64,000 nucleotides of DNA from Mytilus edulis (Eukaryota; Mollusca; Bivalvia; Mytilida; Mytilidae). The DNA lies in the NCBI RefSeq assembly GCF_963676685.1, contig NC_092352.1, positions 24,571,117 through 24,635,116 of the forward strand, read 5' to 3'. Positions 34,989-46,140 of the stretch are shown here, in pieces (within the stretch, counting starts at the first letter, position 1; every line of letters begins with the position of its first letter). A model generated the notes under the pieces. That model ran no database searches, was not told the origin of the DNA, and saw only the letters and a list, made by a program, of their open reading frames with translations. Both the position numbers and the translations under genes were made by a program.

Positions 34989-36683
34989 GGGACTTATCAT
35001 TATTTACCTGGGAGGGGGGGGGGGGGGGCTGGTCATTTTGAATTCAAACATATAAAATTTTCTTGACCCCCCCCCCCCCCATAATATTTCACTTTTTATT
35101 TGATCCCCCCTACAAAACATTTTAAAAAATGTGATCCCCTCTCTATTAAACATGTCAAAATTGTAACATGCAAAATATTTGTTATATCATAGATATCATG
35201 AGGCAAACATTAAATATTCTCAGTGGATTGAGTCCAAAAACAATATTCGAGGGAACATTGCCTTGAAATAGGGCTCTTCCATGAATTTTAAGAGGTAGGC
35301 AGCAAAGCTTTTTCTGACCTTTTTTTTCCTAATTTCCTATATTGAGCTATTGAAGAAAACTTTTTCCTAAGTAGTTCTGTAAAAAGTAAACTTTTTGATA
35401 CAGCAACTACACATTATTTACTAAGTGGGATATCTATTACCCGCAGTATATGTTCCTTTCTTGGACCCTGCTTGAAACTTAAGTCTTACAGTAGGCCTTA
35501 TTGAAACCTCCATAAGGTTTATATGGATTGGTTATTCGATCATACTTACTCATTTATTGACACATTTCATTCATAAATTTATGTGTGATAGAAACCCCAA
35601 AATTTTGAATTGTTAGCCTAAAAAATACAGATTTTGAGGGAATGAGAGTTATAAATTAACTCAAAGGGATCTTAAAATAAAATAGAGGCTCTAAAGAGCC
35701 TGTGTCGCTCACCTGGTCTATGTGAATATGAAACAAAGGACACAGATGGATTCATGACAAAATTGTGTTTTCGTGATGGTGATGTGTTTGTACATCTTAC
35801 TTTACTGAACATTCTTGCTGCTTACATTTATTTCTATCTATAATGAACTTGGCCCAGTAGTTTCAGTGGAAAATGTTAGTAAAAATTAATAAATTTTATG
35901 AAAATTGTTAAAAATTGACTATAAAGGACAATAACTCCTTAGGGGTCAATTAACCATTTTGGTCATGTTGACTTATTATTAGGTCTTACTTTGCTGTACA
36001 TTATTGCTGTTTACAGTTTATCTCTATCTATAATAATATTCAAGATAATAACAAAAAATAGCAAAATTTCCCTACAATTACCAATTCAGAGTCAGCAACC
36101 TAACAACGGGTTGTCCGATCCATTTGAAAATTCCAGAGCAGATAGATCTTGACCTGATAAACAATTTTACATCATGTCAGATTTGCTCTAAATGCTTTCG
36201 TTTTTTAGTTATAAGCCAAAAACTACATTTTACCCCTATGTTCTATTTTTAGCCATATCAGCCATCTTGGTTGGATGGCCGGGTCATCGGACACATTTTT
36301 CAAACTAGATACCTTAAAGATGATTTTGGCAAAGTTTGGATTAATTTGGCCCAGTAGTTTCAGAGAAGAAGATTTTTGTAAAAGTTAACGACGGACGACG
36401 ACGACGACGGACGACGACGACGACGGACGACGACGACGACGGACGACGGACGCCAAGTGATGAGAAAAGCTCACTTGGCCCTTTGGGCCAGGTGAGCTAA
36501 TAAAAACGGTACGATAATTAGTGATGTTCAAACTACTGATTTCTTTGTGCAAAAAATATTGATCCCCCCATTTTGAATTTACAATAAAATTTGAACCCCT
36601 CCCTATACCACATACAGGAAAAAACTTGATCCCCCCTGTATTTTGACAAGCCCCCCCCCCCCCAATAAATAATGATAAGTCCC
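34989..36683. mobile_element. PIF/Harbinger-like MITE (1695 bp) with nested Helitron-like repeat
   Basis: Termini GGGACTTATCATTATTTA are inverted and identical over 18 bp, then G-rich on both sides. TAA flanks it at 34986-34988 and 36684-36686. The paralogous site ('gagctaactaaatctg' near 40155) has a single TAA and no insert. Homopolymers sit inside: G15 near 35014-35028, C14 near 35067-35080 and C13 near 36651-36663. The interior carries the 'gctcacct' family repeat at 35685-36499. Confidence 0.8.
35685..36499 (-). repeat. Helitron-like 'GCTCACCT' repeat
   Basis: The left end is hairpin GGCTCTAAAGAGCC followed by 'tgtgtcgctcacctgg'; the right end is 'gggccaggtgagcta'. Between them lie 'ggcaataactcctta' and 'tcagagaagaagatttttgt' blocks and a (gac/gga)n-rich tract at about 36388-36455. 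Related copies are at 54088-57266 and, diverged, at 44400-45615 and 46840-48500. Confidence 0.65.
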
Positions 36684-36686
36684 TAA

Positions 36687-37538
36687 ATCTGGAAGTTCGC
36701 CACCTTTTTTATACTACAAACTCCTATTCAAACTGTTATGGACGACATCAAAAGTTCAATGAAGGATGAAAAACTTAATTCCCATAGTTTTTTTTTTTTT
36801 TTTATCTTACATTGATCTTTTGATGTCGTCCCTTAACGGCTTCCTAAACTTTAGACCCGTCCATACCTGATGAAGATTAGCCGAAGAAAGCCGACTGAAA
36901 TCACACATACACGCATTTTAGGTGGTTGTCCCCCCCTAGATATGATAATCAATAGATTTACATTCTATTCGATAACAGTCATTTGTTTAGTTTAAAAAGT
37001 CATCTGATTATTTAATTTAGTGTATACCTATCAATCGTTTCCAGAAAAGGAATAATGAAAGTGAAAATACGTACACATAAATGAAACTGCACTTGTTACG
37101 CCCATTTTAGAATCTGATAACTGATTCTTCAATGTTTTTACATATATGATATATGATATATGCTTATATCTATCAAACTTTTAAGCATTTCAAATTCGAT
37201 AACATTTTTAAAAATGAGACGCAATGCTGCTCTTTAACTTCAAGGTGTACACATGTTTGGCTAGCTCTGTCGTACCATGAAATAGAACATAGATTGAAAG
37301 ATTGTTTATGTGGTCTTGTTGGGAAAACGAAAATACATAATAGTTACATTTATTTACTCAAAACAGATCTTTCAACAAGTCTAAAAAACTAGAAAACCGT
37401 TCAACTTAAAACAAAAAGGAACAATGTTATCCTTCTATGCCGCAATTTGTTGTCAACATATTTAGCATGAAAGGAAAATTAAAAATACATAGGTCTTAGA
37501 TTGACTACAAACAAACTAAATTATCAGTGATAAATTCT
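36687..37538. other. Flank within the left duplication copy
   Basis: Aligns with about 40160-40970 in the right copy, with small indels. An extra stretch with a 17-T run (36789-36805) is present only here. No coding potential seen. Confidence 0.6.
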
Positions 37539-37991
37539 TCAAAGTTTTAACTGTTCTAACTCTGAAACTATATCATTTTGTTTTGTTTCACTATCTGGTA
37601 TCTCTATAGTTGGTACCTTTTTATGCCATTCACCAGTTGCAGCCATTCCAATATAAAACTCTACCGTTCGCCCACCATTTTCGGAATTTAATTTGCTCTC
37701 TGGAATGAAAGAAGTCTTCATCGCGGTAATTTCAGTACATTTGTCGAGTTTTTCAAGATGTCTGAACACCCAAAGTCTTCTATTATCGGCTGTTACCCAT
37801 TTTCCGTTCCTGTTCATAACAGAAATCATTGGAATGTCTTTAATATTACACCTGCCTTCCATGATATCGTCAAGGGTTCCTCCTACTAGTCTATTGCCTC
37901 TAAAAACTGAATTGATTCTATTTTGACTAAAATAAATTTCAGATGGTTTGAGTTTGATGTATAAAGCAGGACATAACTCTACCAAATCCAT
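37539..37991 (-). CDS. Small single-exon protein with a 'DNRRLWVFRHLE' motif, 150 aa
   Basis: The frame opens at ATG 37991 (the GTG just upstream is not a likely start) and closes at TGA 37539. Conserved-looking segments are 'IKLKPSEIYFSQNRINSVF', 'GGTLDDIMEG', 'IPMISVMNRNGKWVTADNRR' and 'LWVFRHLEKLDKC'. The layout of a FSQ..I..F helix, a 'G....IPMI.V' strand, then 'DNRRLWVFR' resembles ParB/sulfiredoxin-like domains in plan, but I make no functional claim. No signal peptide or membrane segment is evident. A paralogue lies at 40967-41301 in the other duplication copy and is frameshifted. Conservation of the protein between copies despite flanking divergence suggests this one was, or is, under constraint. 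Confidence 0.5.
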   Translation of the reverse strand: MDLVELCPALYIKLKPSEIYFSQNRINSVFRGNRLVGGTLDDIMEGRCNIKDIPMISVMNRNGKWVTADNRRLWVFRHLEKLDKCTEITAMKTSFIPESKLNSENGGRTVEFYIGMAATGEWHKKVPTIEIPDSETKQNDIVSELEQLKL

Positions 37992-38271
37992 CACTTAAGC
38001 TTAAGCAAACCTGAGAATACCGGCGGAAATAGAGTATAATTTATATTTAGTCCGATGTTATTCTGGAAATTTTCATCTGCGTATTTTCATTACATAATGT
38101 TTAAACCCTTACTATATATCCAGATATACATAGATTGTATAAAAAGTATGGTCATATGATATATTTATATATATTAGGATACCCGAGTGCAAAGGTATCT
38201 GGGAAGTACATATGATTTCCAAAAAAGGCAATTCATAATAGTGTTATGTATGAACATTGAATTTCTTTTAT

Positions 38272-38376
38272 TGATAGATTATAGTTGGTCATCTCAACGA
38301 GATTGATTTTCTCGCTTGAGCTAGTACGGCAAAAGGGAGAAAAGCAATCGAGTTGAGATGACCAATGATAATCTGT
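38272..38376. repeat. Hairpin with arms of about 40 bp
   Basis: 'ttggtcatctcaacgagatt' pairs imperfectly with 'aatcgagttgagatgaccaa', and pairing extends outward to 'gattata'/'tgataatc'. A later 'aaaacagcgataa' at about 38473 is inverted relative to 'ttatcgctgtttt' at 38378, so the hairpin may belong to a larger element. Confidence 0.65.
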
Positions 38377-38567
38377 TTATCGCTGTTTTACCTATGACGA
38401 CGTTTTTTCATATCACTATACTGTGCTGGGAAAGGAAAGGAAATTCTCAGTAAAATTCTCAGAAAATTTCGCAAAACAGCGATAATGTATTATATTTGGT
38501 AGGAACATACTGCATACTTAATAAAATTAACTGTACATGTAACAGTCTCAAAAATACATTAGAACTC

Positions 38568-38705
38568 ATGGTACCAGGATTATAATTTAGTACGCCAGAC
38601 GCGCGTTTCGTCTACACAAGACTCATCAGTGACGCTCTTATCAAAATATTTATATAGCCAAACAAGTAAAAAGTTGAAGAGCATTGAGGATCAAAATCCA
38701 AATAA
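38568..38705 (+). repeat. Repeat D copy
   Basis: 'gtaccaggattataatttag', 'tacgccagacgcgcgtttcg', 'actcatcagtgacgctct' and 'gttgaagagcattgagga'. It is the best preserved copy of this family here. Confidence 0.7.
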
Positions 38706-39073
38706 TTGGTAATCGTCCAACTTCAAGACGAGTTGCCAAATTTGTTTAACATTTTCTAACACCCAGTATATATTTACAGAATGATAAATGAACCTTTTCA
38801 AAAGGTGATCTATCTGTAAAACAAAATCGATCAACAATAATGATCAACATAAATTTCTGATGTATTAAAAAAGAGTCCATCAACAGTGTCAAGATAGATT
38901 AGCATTTAGTTTAGACTAAAACTATTAATATGATATGAGTTCATTCCATGAATAAAATCAGAATAAAAGCAATGGTCAGAATGGTCACATTTTTGTATTT
39001 TAGCCCTTTAATGTGGTACCCCTCAATTTACGGTTTGGGGTAGTCACTTTAAAATCCAAAAACTAATAATACT

Positions 39074-41490
39074 AGTATTTGAATAAGTTTGGGTAATGTT
39101 AATGTTTACAACTGTTTCCAGTAAAAACAATCATGTTCGGTAGTCATAACAGTTGTTAAGCTTTATCTCAGTGGTTTTAAATGAGAGATTTTGGGTGCAA
39201 ACAGTTTGACATACGTCAAAAGGGTCCATAACAAGTAGAAACATGTTGGATCCATTTCGTGTCAACAAAACATCCAAATAATTTAATTCAGATCTTATAA
39301 ACCAGAAGAAAAAATGTTTATCATCAATTTCAGAGTTTGAATGTCCTTTGATATCTTTCACCTTGTATTTTAGATAGGTATGGATATTTTCTAAAATAGA
39401 GAGGGAAAAGAGTCTGATTGTATTTAGTTGTTACTTTATAATCCTTAATGCATCTTCATATTCCAATACTTACATGCAAGTGTATTACCACATTTTCAAA
39501 TTAGTAACATATCAAGAAACGTTTGGTCATTGTATGTGCTAAATGCTCCTCTTCCAAAATTATCAATATCAATTCTGCAGGTTAATGAGGAAATGTGAAA
39601 TATTACTAACTACATGAACCGTGAGTACAAAAATTTCAGTTTTGGAAAAGTCCTAACATAGCTAATGTGTAAATTCCAAATTAAGTGCAAAGTAATATTT
39701 CTATTAAAAAAATGAAGAAGATTTTTTTAGAGGGATTTGATATTGAACTCAAACGCGACTAATCTAGATTAAATTTTATAATAATACGGTTTTCATGCAG
39801 AAAAATATTCATATAATTGGGTGATGACACAATAACGTTTTTAACACCTAAAAGGAAAACATGAATACAAAAACTGACTAGTATAATATCATAACACAAC
39901 CAATCACCAACACCCGGCTCTTTTGAGAAAATAACACGCATTAATTCAAGTACTTCATAATTTTGATTTTTAAACAGTGTTGTCATCTTATCACTAAAAC
40001 AGTTAATTGGATATAGGAAGATGTGGTATGAGTGCCAATGAGACAACGCTCGACCCAAGTCACAATTTATAAAAGTAAGACTGGTAAGAAGTGGCTATAT
40101 TGGATGAACATATATCGATCGGAACCAAAGACAACATGATCTTTTAATGCATTCGAGCTAACTAAATCTGAAAGGTTCGCTGCCTTTTCTTATACTACAA
40201 ACTCCTATTCAAACTGTTAACGGCTTCCCAAACTTTAGACCCGTCCATACCTGATGAAGATTAATCCAGAACGCCGACTGAAATCACGCATTTACTTATT
40301 CTAGGTGGGTTTTCCCCCCTAGATATGATAATCAATAGATTTTACATTATATTCGATAACAGTCATTTGTTTAGTTTAAAAAGTCATCTGATTATTTAAT
40401 TTAGTGTATATCTATCAATCGTTTCCTGAAAAGGAATAATGAAAGTGAAAATACACATAAATGAAACTGCACATAACGCCCATTCTAGAGTCTGATAACT
40501 GATTCTTCAATGTTTTTACATATATGATATATGCTTAAATCTATCGAACTTTTAAGCATTTCAAATTCGATAACATTTTTTTAAAATGAAACGCAATGCT
40601 GTTCTAGAACTTCAAGGGTGTACACATTTTAGCTCTGTCGTACCATGTGTATTTTAGTTATATTATCTACTTATTTTGTATTTGTCACAAACTTAATGTT
40701 GATATAGTTTATATGAATTCGAGTAAAGGTTGAAAGATTGTTTGAGGTGGTAATGTTGGGCAACAAAAACGAAAATACATACTAATTACATTTATTCACT
40801 CAAAACAGATATCTCAAGAAGTCTAAAACTATAAACCGTTAAACTCACAACAAAAAGAAACAATCACATCTTTATGTAGATGCTGCTATTTTTAGTCATC
40901 GTATTTAGTATCGAAATATAAATTCAGAATACGAAGGACTTAGAGTTCTAAGAACAAACACACAACTCAGTGATCTAATTTGCTCTCTGCAATTTCACTA
41001 GTCTTTATCGCTATAATATTACTGCATTTGTCGAGTTTTTCAAGATGCTTGAAAACCCAAAGTCTCCTGTTATCGGCTGTAACCCATTGCCATCCCTTTT
41101 CATAACAGAAATCATTGGAATGTCTTTAATATTACATCTCCCTTCCATTGTATCGTCGAGAGTTCCTCCAACCGACCTACGGCATCTGAAAAGTGCGTTG
41201 ATTCTATTTTGACTGAAGTAAATTTCAGATGGTTTTAGTTTTATAAACAGATCAGGATGTGAAACCACCAGTTGATCAGTATCAAAAGCTACTTCACCCA
41301 TCACTGTGAATGAATCAAATCGGAGAAACGAAACTATTATGTACTTTATATATAGTCTGACGTTGTTCTGAAAACTTCCACATACGTTTATATCGATCAT
41401 TAGATAGTTGATAGCATATCAATTACTAGTATACAAAAAGTATTGTCGAATACCCGAGTTCAAAGGTTGCAAAATTGGAAAGTACATGCA
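39074..41490 (+). repeat. Segmental duplication, right copy (empty-site reference)
   Basis: Homologue of 29564-38218 without the LTR element or the MITE. It preserves both uninterrupted target sites, near 39877 and 40155. Confidence 0.85.
40967..41301 (-). pseudogene. Frameshifted paralogue of the 'DNRRLW' gene
   Basis: It begins at ATG 41301 (MGEVAFDTDQL) and follows the 37539-37991 protein through 'KLKPSEIYFSQNRIN' and 'EGRCNIKDIPMISVM'. A one-base loss inside the 'NGKW' region relative to the intact copy then shifts the frame. The shifted frame still encodes 'VTADNRRLWVFKHLEKL' and stops at TGA 40967-40969, lacking the last third of the intact protein. A longer reading from 41400 only adds translated flank. 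Confidence 0.65.
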
Positions 41491-42634
41491 TATGACTAAA
41501 GCTCTGTTGGTTTATTCAAAAGCAAAACAACATTACCAGTAAAACCACGTGCATACCCCAATGCTATTTTTGGAGTATTATATGAGACTTCTATGTTGTA
41601 TACAGTACTCCATGACGAATTGGGTTGTAGATGGAGTACACCAACTCCTTTAATTGGAAAATACGTTTTTTAGCAAAAAAAATTCAAATTTTTTGGTACT
41701 ACGTATATATTCAGTTGTCTAGAATCTCGTTGACCCTTTCAAAAATTCTGGACACTGTCTTCTCAGATATAATACTTAAATCTGGGATAAGCAAAGATAG
41801 GTAACTCTAACTTGTTTTTTTCTTCAAGTTATCTAAAAAATAATATGATAGGTTGATTGTTGCTGTTGTTTAAAGCCACTTTCATCGCGCTTGGCTATAT
41901 CGTGGCTGCCAGTTTATGGCTCTTGCTCTTGAAGGATGCCAGAGTGTCCAGAGAACCATTGGCATTCGGCAGGATATCTGACAATCAGTCTGTAAAGAAT
42001 TTAATTGACTAGATACAGAACCTTTTAGAATTAAATAATATGAATTTTCCTATTGAAGCGAAGCAACTCCATAACAATCGTGATAGTTTTCAAGCTATAT
42101 CCTTTTAAATTCGAAATTTTAGCTGAAAAAAGAGTAGATATGTATACTAGTGAGTAGAATGCTGTTCTGTGACAAATTATAATATCTTGTTAGTTCGATT
42201 TGTAAAATTTATGAGATATCTAGAGATTTTGAAAATACCGGTAATTCAGCTGTTTAAGACGTTTTCTAAATTCATGAACATTTTAGAAACTTAGAAAAAT
42301 TACAGAAGATATGACTAGCCGGAATTTTGTACTGACAGATATTATTAGTAGAAATACACTATTATAGTGGTATTGAACAAAGGGGAGACGTACCTTCAAC
42401 TGGTCTTGAAAAGCCTATTCTCTTTCTCTTTATCTATAATGCTTTCTGCAAAAAACCTTAAATCAAAGCCTTAAAGGCTGTAAAAGCAATTGCTGCCATG
42501 TTAATGTTTGGGGACTTTTATTTTTCATCCACATATATACAAGAATTAAACCTGACATGAGTGTTGTCTAGTTAAAAGTAAGAAGGTTTTAACTTTAAAT
42601 AAATAAAAGACTTTAGCAGAAAGTCATTTTTAAT

Positions 42635-42844
42635 ATGTTTTATATTTCACAAGGAGACAACACGTTTACCAGGCTAAAGTTGGGGTCAAATATACATGTG
42701 CTGAAACATATAACTCAAAAAGAAATCATCATGGATTATCCCCTGGTAGTGTTTGTAACTTCCTTGGCAATAATTTCCTTTATTGATTTAATTTTAACAA
42801 TTTTCATTATTAATTTATATTTAACCATTAACACAAATGATTAA
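42635..42844 (+). CDS. Doubtful ORF with one predicted membrane helix (69 aa)
   Basis: The C-terminal half (from 'MDYPLVVFVTSLAIISFIDL' onward) is a single hydrophobic stretch with a short polar tail. A possible acceptor 'tttcacaag' precedes it at about 42644-42652 and AATAAA follows at about 42949, so it could be a last exon. No homology recognised, and AT-rich DNA gives hydrophobic ORFs by chance. Confidence 0.15.
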   Translation: MFYISQGDNTFTRLKLGSNIHVLKHITQKEIIMDYPLVVFVTSLAIISFIDLILTIFIINLYLTINTND

Positions 42845-43047
42845 GTTAAAACATTTCAACTTTCCAGACGCAAATGTTAAAAAACGGGAAAGAAACAAAA
42901 TATCTTACAAGACATAAACATGTAAAGAATAAATGTATATTTCAGCTTAATAAAAATATTTTCATAATGTTACTTTGTCATCATTTTTAAAACTAAGTTC
43001 CAAACATTATTGCTCAGTTGATATGTGTCCTTCTGATGCGGTACGAG

Positions 43048-43145
43048 CACAGGCACTTGTTTCTATCCATAGGAAGGTCGATTATCCATATAAATAGTTT
43101 TATATGGATAGTCGACCTTCCTATGGATAGAAACAAGTGCATGTG
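43048..43145. mobile_element. 98-bp foldback micro-element with 8-bp target duplication
   Basis: Arms of 47 bp pair with two mismatches around a 4-base loop (43095-43098). Termini are CACAGGCACTTG and CAAGTGCATGTG. A perfect 8-bp direct repeat GGTACGAG flanks it (43040-43047 and 43146-43153... counted from the first base after the element). An 8-bp duplication is typical of hAT-type transposition. Confidence 0.75.
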
Positions 43146-43214
43146 GGTACGAGATAACTACAATTCTCATGCAATCCCGAAAAGGGGGGTAATCACAGAC
43201 AAACATGACATTAA

Positions 43215-43396
43215 ATCGTTATCACTGAACTAGTATATATATTGTATAGGGGCCAGCTGAAGGACGCCTCCGGGTGCGGGAATTTTTCGCTGCATTGAAG
43301 ACCTGTTGGTGACCTTAATTCTGCTGTTGTATGTTTTTCTATGGTCGGGTTGTTGTCTCTTTGACAAATTCCCCATTTCCATTCTCAATTTTATTA
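43215..43396 (+). repeat. RT-element 3' tail, short copy
   Basis: 'gaactagtatatatattgta', 'ggggccagctgaaggacgcc', 'ctgttggtgacctt' and 'ccattctcaattttatt'; matches 4056-4230. Confidence 0.8.
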
Positions 43397-44974
43397 TACG
43401 AACAAGAACAAACAGCTCTACGTTGCTTTGATATTTATCAATTTTCAGGAAACATTGCGAAAAATGATCTTCAATATTTCGAAAACATGTGAAATAAAAT
43501 TGCTAACACGGTGGACCGTCGAGTGTCAACAAACGTAGTAGACTTGTTCACTGAAAAGACGAGGATAATGGTTTCATCTGACATAAATTTTATGCAAACC
43601 CAGTTTTGATCATGATATTTAAAGAGACGTACTTTTTTTTCAATCTATGTATTAATAAACTAGAAAATTCCAAATTGTAAATATCTCTTCATCTGGACCG
43701 ACTTGGCATCTACTACGTTTGGACGGGTCCATTTCATTAGTAAGGTGATCGATAAATATTACGGAGTTTTGACAGAAAAGGAAAACGAACTTATTGTTAT
43801 GTGTTTTCAACAAGGGTTTCGTTCCGCTAAATTATTTGCGCAAATAAAGTTTGTCTATTTTTAGATTACAGGTAATAATTTGACACTACACATTAACCTG
43901 TGTAGTGATTTTGATTATACGATAAATGTATGAATGAACGATAATTTTATGAATGAACAAGAGCACCTGACCTCTTAAAGAAACACAAATTAAACATAAA
44001 AAACCGTATTTATTAGGAGATAATTCAGTTAAATTTTCAATACTAAATCAACAACTGAAATGAATCCATATTTTGTTGAAACATCGTACGAACGGCGGAA
44101 AACGGAATCGCATTTATAAAAATGTACTTTTTTTTCACTCGGATTTCTATGTTATTTGATAGTCAAACGGTTGACCCTTTAAATACAAAAATACATCTAC
44201 AAGAACATATTCTGAAACTTCTTAAATCCACTAACGTTTTTTTAAAGTTTCAAGCTATGTATTGCATTAGAAAACATACATAGATGTTAAAGAATGACTG
44301 ACCAGGAGCCTGTTTAACAAAATACTATGGCTTGATCTGGGCGGAGTCTCTGATCTGGGTCACAAAGATGGCCATACGCGACGGCATAAAAGCAATTGCT
44401 TTAAAAATGATCTTTCAAGGCTAATAACTCTGATAAGGCATCAATCGACATTTTAGGTCATGTTGCTTTTTTTGTTGTTCTTGCTTTGCCGAACATTTTT
44501 GCTCGATGAAGTGTCTAAGAAATATAAAATAGGTAAAAATTGTCTATCAAGGACAATAAATCCTTTAATGGATAAATCTGCAATTTCAGGTTATGTTTAC
44601 TCATTTGTAGCTCTCATTTTGTTGAACATGTTTGCTGTTTGTTTGAAGTTTCTCTAATTTTATCATAGTTTCTGAGAAAAGTTTATAATAATAAGTAAAA
44701 ATTATCATTCAAGAACAATAACTCCTATAAGGGATCAATTGAAAATTTCGGTCATGTTCAACTAATTGGTAGATATAACTCTGATGTTATAATTTTTTTT
44801 ATCCAAAAGTTTTAAGATACCCAAAAACAGATTTTTTTTATACAAATTATTATTTCCGGGGCAACAACTCCAAATAAGTTGTATGAATCATCAGAAAATG
44901 TCAACACTTATATCTTGACTTACATCTAGAAATTGACAATTAGGGTCGATTGAAAACAAAACTTTACGACAAAA

Positions 44975-45440
44975 GAGATGATTTCAGCTTTCCCAATTGT
45001 GAACTTTCCATTTCTTAGTAGCACCTGCATACAATGTATATATCTCCCAATTGATACAATATTCCCGTGCTTGCATTTCCTATCATGATTTTCTTGATAG
45101 AGGGTTGTTGCTCACAAGGAAGCTATTAAATCAAGAACTCCAAATGGTGAAGTTGAAATCATATCTTTGTAAATTTTACGGACGCCATCACGACTCTAGT
45201 TGGTTGACCGTTATGGAATAACCATTTCACAAATAATATCGGATATGTTCCTTACGTCGTAACTACATTCCCGTTCCCTTTCATGAATGTGACCTACCGA
45301 ATTAGACTATTTACCGGATTTGTTATAAAATAATCAACACGACGGGTGCCACATGTGGAGCAGGATCTGCTAACCCTTCCAGAGCACCTGAGATCACCCT
45401 AGTTTTTGGTGGGGTTTGTGTTGTTTATTATTGCTGACTG
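44975..45440 (+). pseudogene. RT-element 3' end, first tandem copy
   Basis: Encodes pieces of the RT C-terminus: 'LYDKRDDF', 'FPIVNFPFLSS', then after a small deletion 'APAYNVYISQLIQYSRAC', 'DFLDRGLLLTRKLLNQ' and 'KFYGRHHDS'. It runs into the family 1 tail with 'gccacatgtggagcaggatc'. Relative to the second copy, a 14-base loss ('aacattccagcagc' region) shifts the frame. Confidence 0.65.
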
Positions 45441-46029
45441 ACTGGAATAAAACACACATACCATATGGATCATTCATCACAAGTTTGGTTGAAATTGGTT
45501 CAATAGTTTTTAGAGATCTTTGAAAAAGTTTAAAGATAAGGAGAACAAGAACAACAATGGATGCCAAGTGATTGCAAAAGCTGACATGGCCCTTTAAGTC
45601 AGGTGAGCTAAAAACGAAGTGAGTGATCATAAAAAACAAACCATCAAGTGACTAAACTCTTTTTTCAAGAATGACCTGTACAGGACTAACTTTTTCTTTG
45701 AGGAATACTGATAACAAAAATTGGTTATGAATTAAAATTAGGTACATATATAAGCATGTCTACATGCATGGAATAGGCAACTACAAATGTACCATTTAGT
45801 GATTCTGTTTTAATTCAACCTATCATTTAGATGCATAATATCAATCTATACTAATCAGTAATGGAATCTACTCAATGAAATAGAATGAGCTGCTGATTGT
45901 ACCTGAAATATACTTTCATCTGCATTATACATAATTATAAATACACCTGATAATCTGTACTAAAGATTCTATAGATGTGCACTGTATTTTATGTATGCTC
46001 ACACTATCAATATTTTCCTTCAAATCATA

Positions 46030-46140
46030 TATAGATATAAGAAGATGCTGTATGAGTGCCAATGAGACAACTCTCCATCCAAGTGATAATTTGTAAAAGT
46101 AAACCATTATAAATCAAAGTACAGTCTTCAACACAGAGCA
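46030..46140 (-). repeat. RT-type terminal block, reversed
   Basis: 'agaagatgctgtatgagtgc', 'caatgagacaactctccatc' and 'gtacagtcttcaacacagag'. In the second tandem copy only its right part survives (from 'taaatcaaagtacag' near 48866). Confidence 0.65.

Larger units (their letters stand above)
29564..38218 (+). repeat. Segmental duplication, left copy (split by two insertions)
   Basis: Homologous to 39074-41490 in the same orientation. Matching blocks include 'agtatttgaataagtttggg' at both starts, 'aataaaaatcaattctgc.gg', 'gatgtggtatgagtgccaat', the small minus-strand gene, and 'gatacccgag..caaaggt' at the end. After removing the LTR element (30410-34703 plus its duplication) and the MITE (34989-36683 plus its duplication), the copy is about 2.66 kb. 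Confidence 0.85.
42463..44400 (+). other. Segment present only in the first tandem copy
   Basis: It is bounded by TTAAA-type junctions and contains the 14-bp direct repeat TAAAAGCAATTGCT at 42481-42494 and 44387-44400, which could be a target duplication of an insertion. Contents: a short ORF with one hydrophobic helix (42635-42844), a foldback element (43048-43145), an RT 3' tail (43215-43396) and otherwise unrecognised AT-rich DNA. Confidence 0.6.

Noticed and set aside
36388..36455. ACGACG-rich tract as a separate microsatellite locus
   Set aside because: It is the usual internal tract of the surrounding repeat family, so it is listed with that element.
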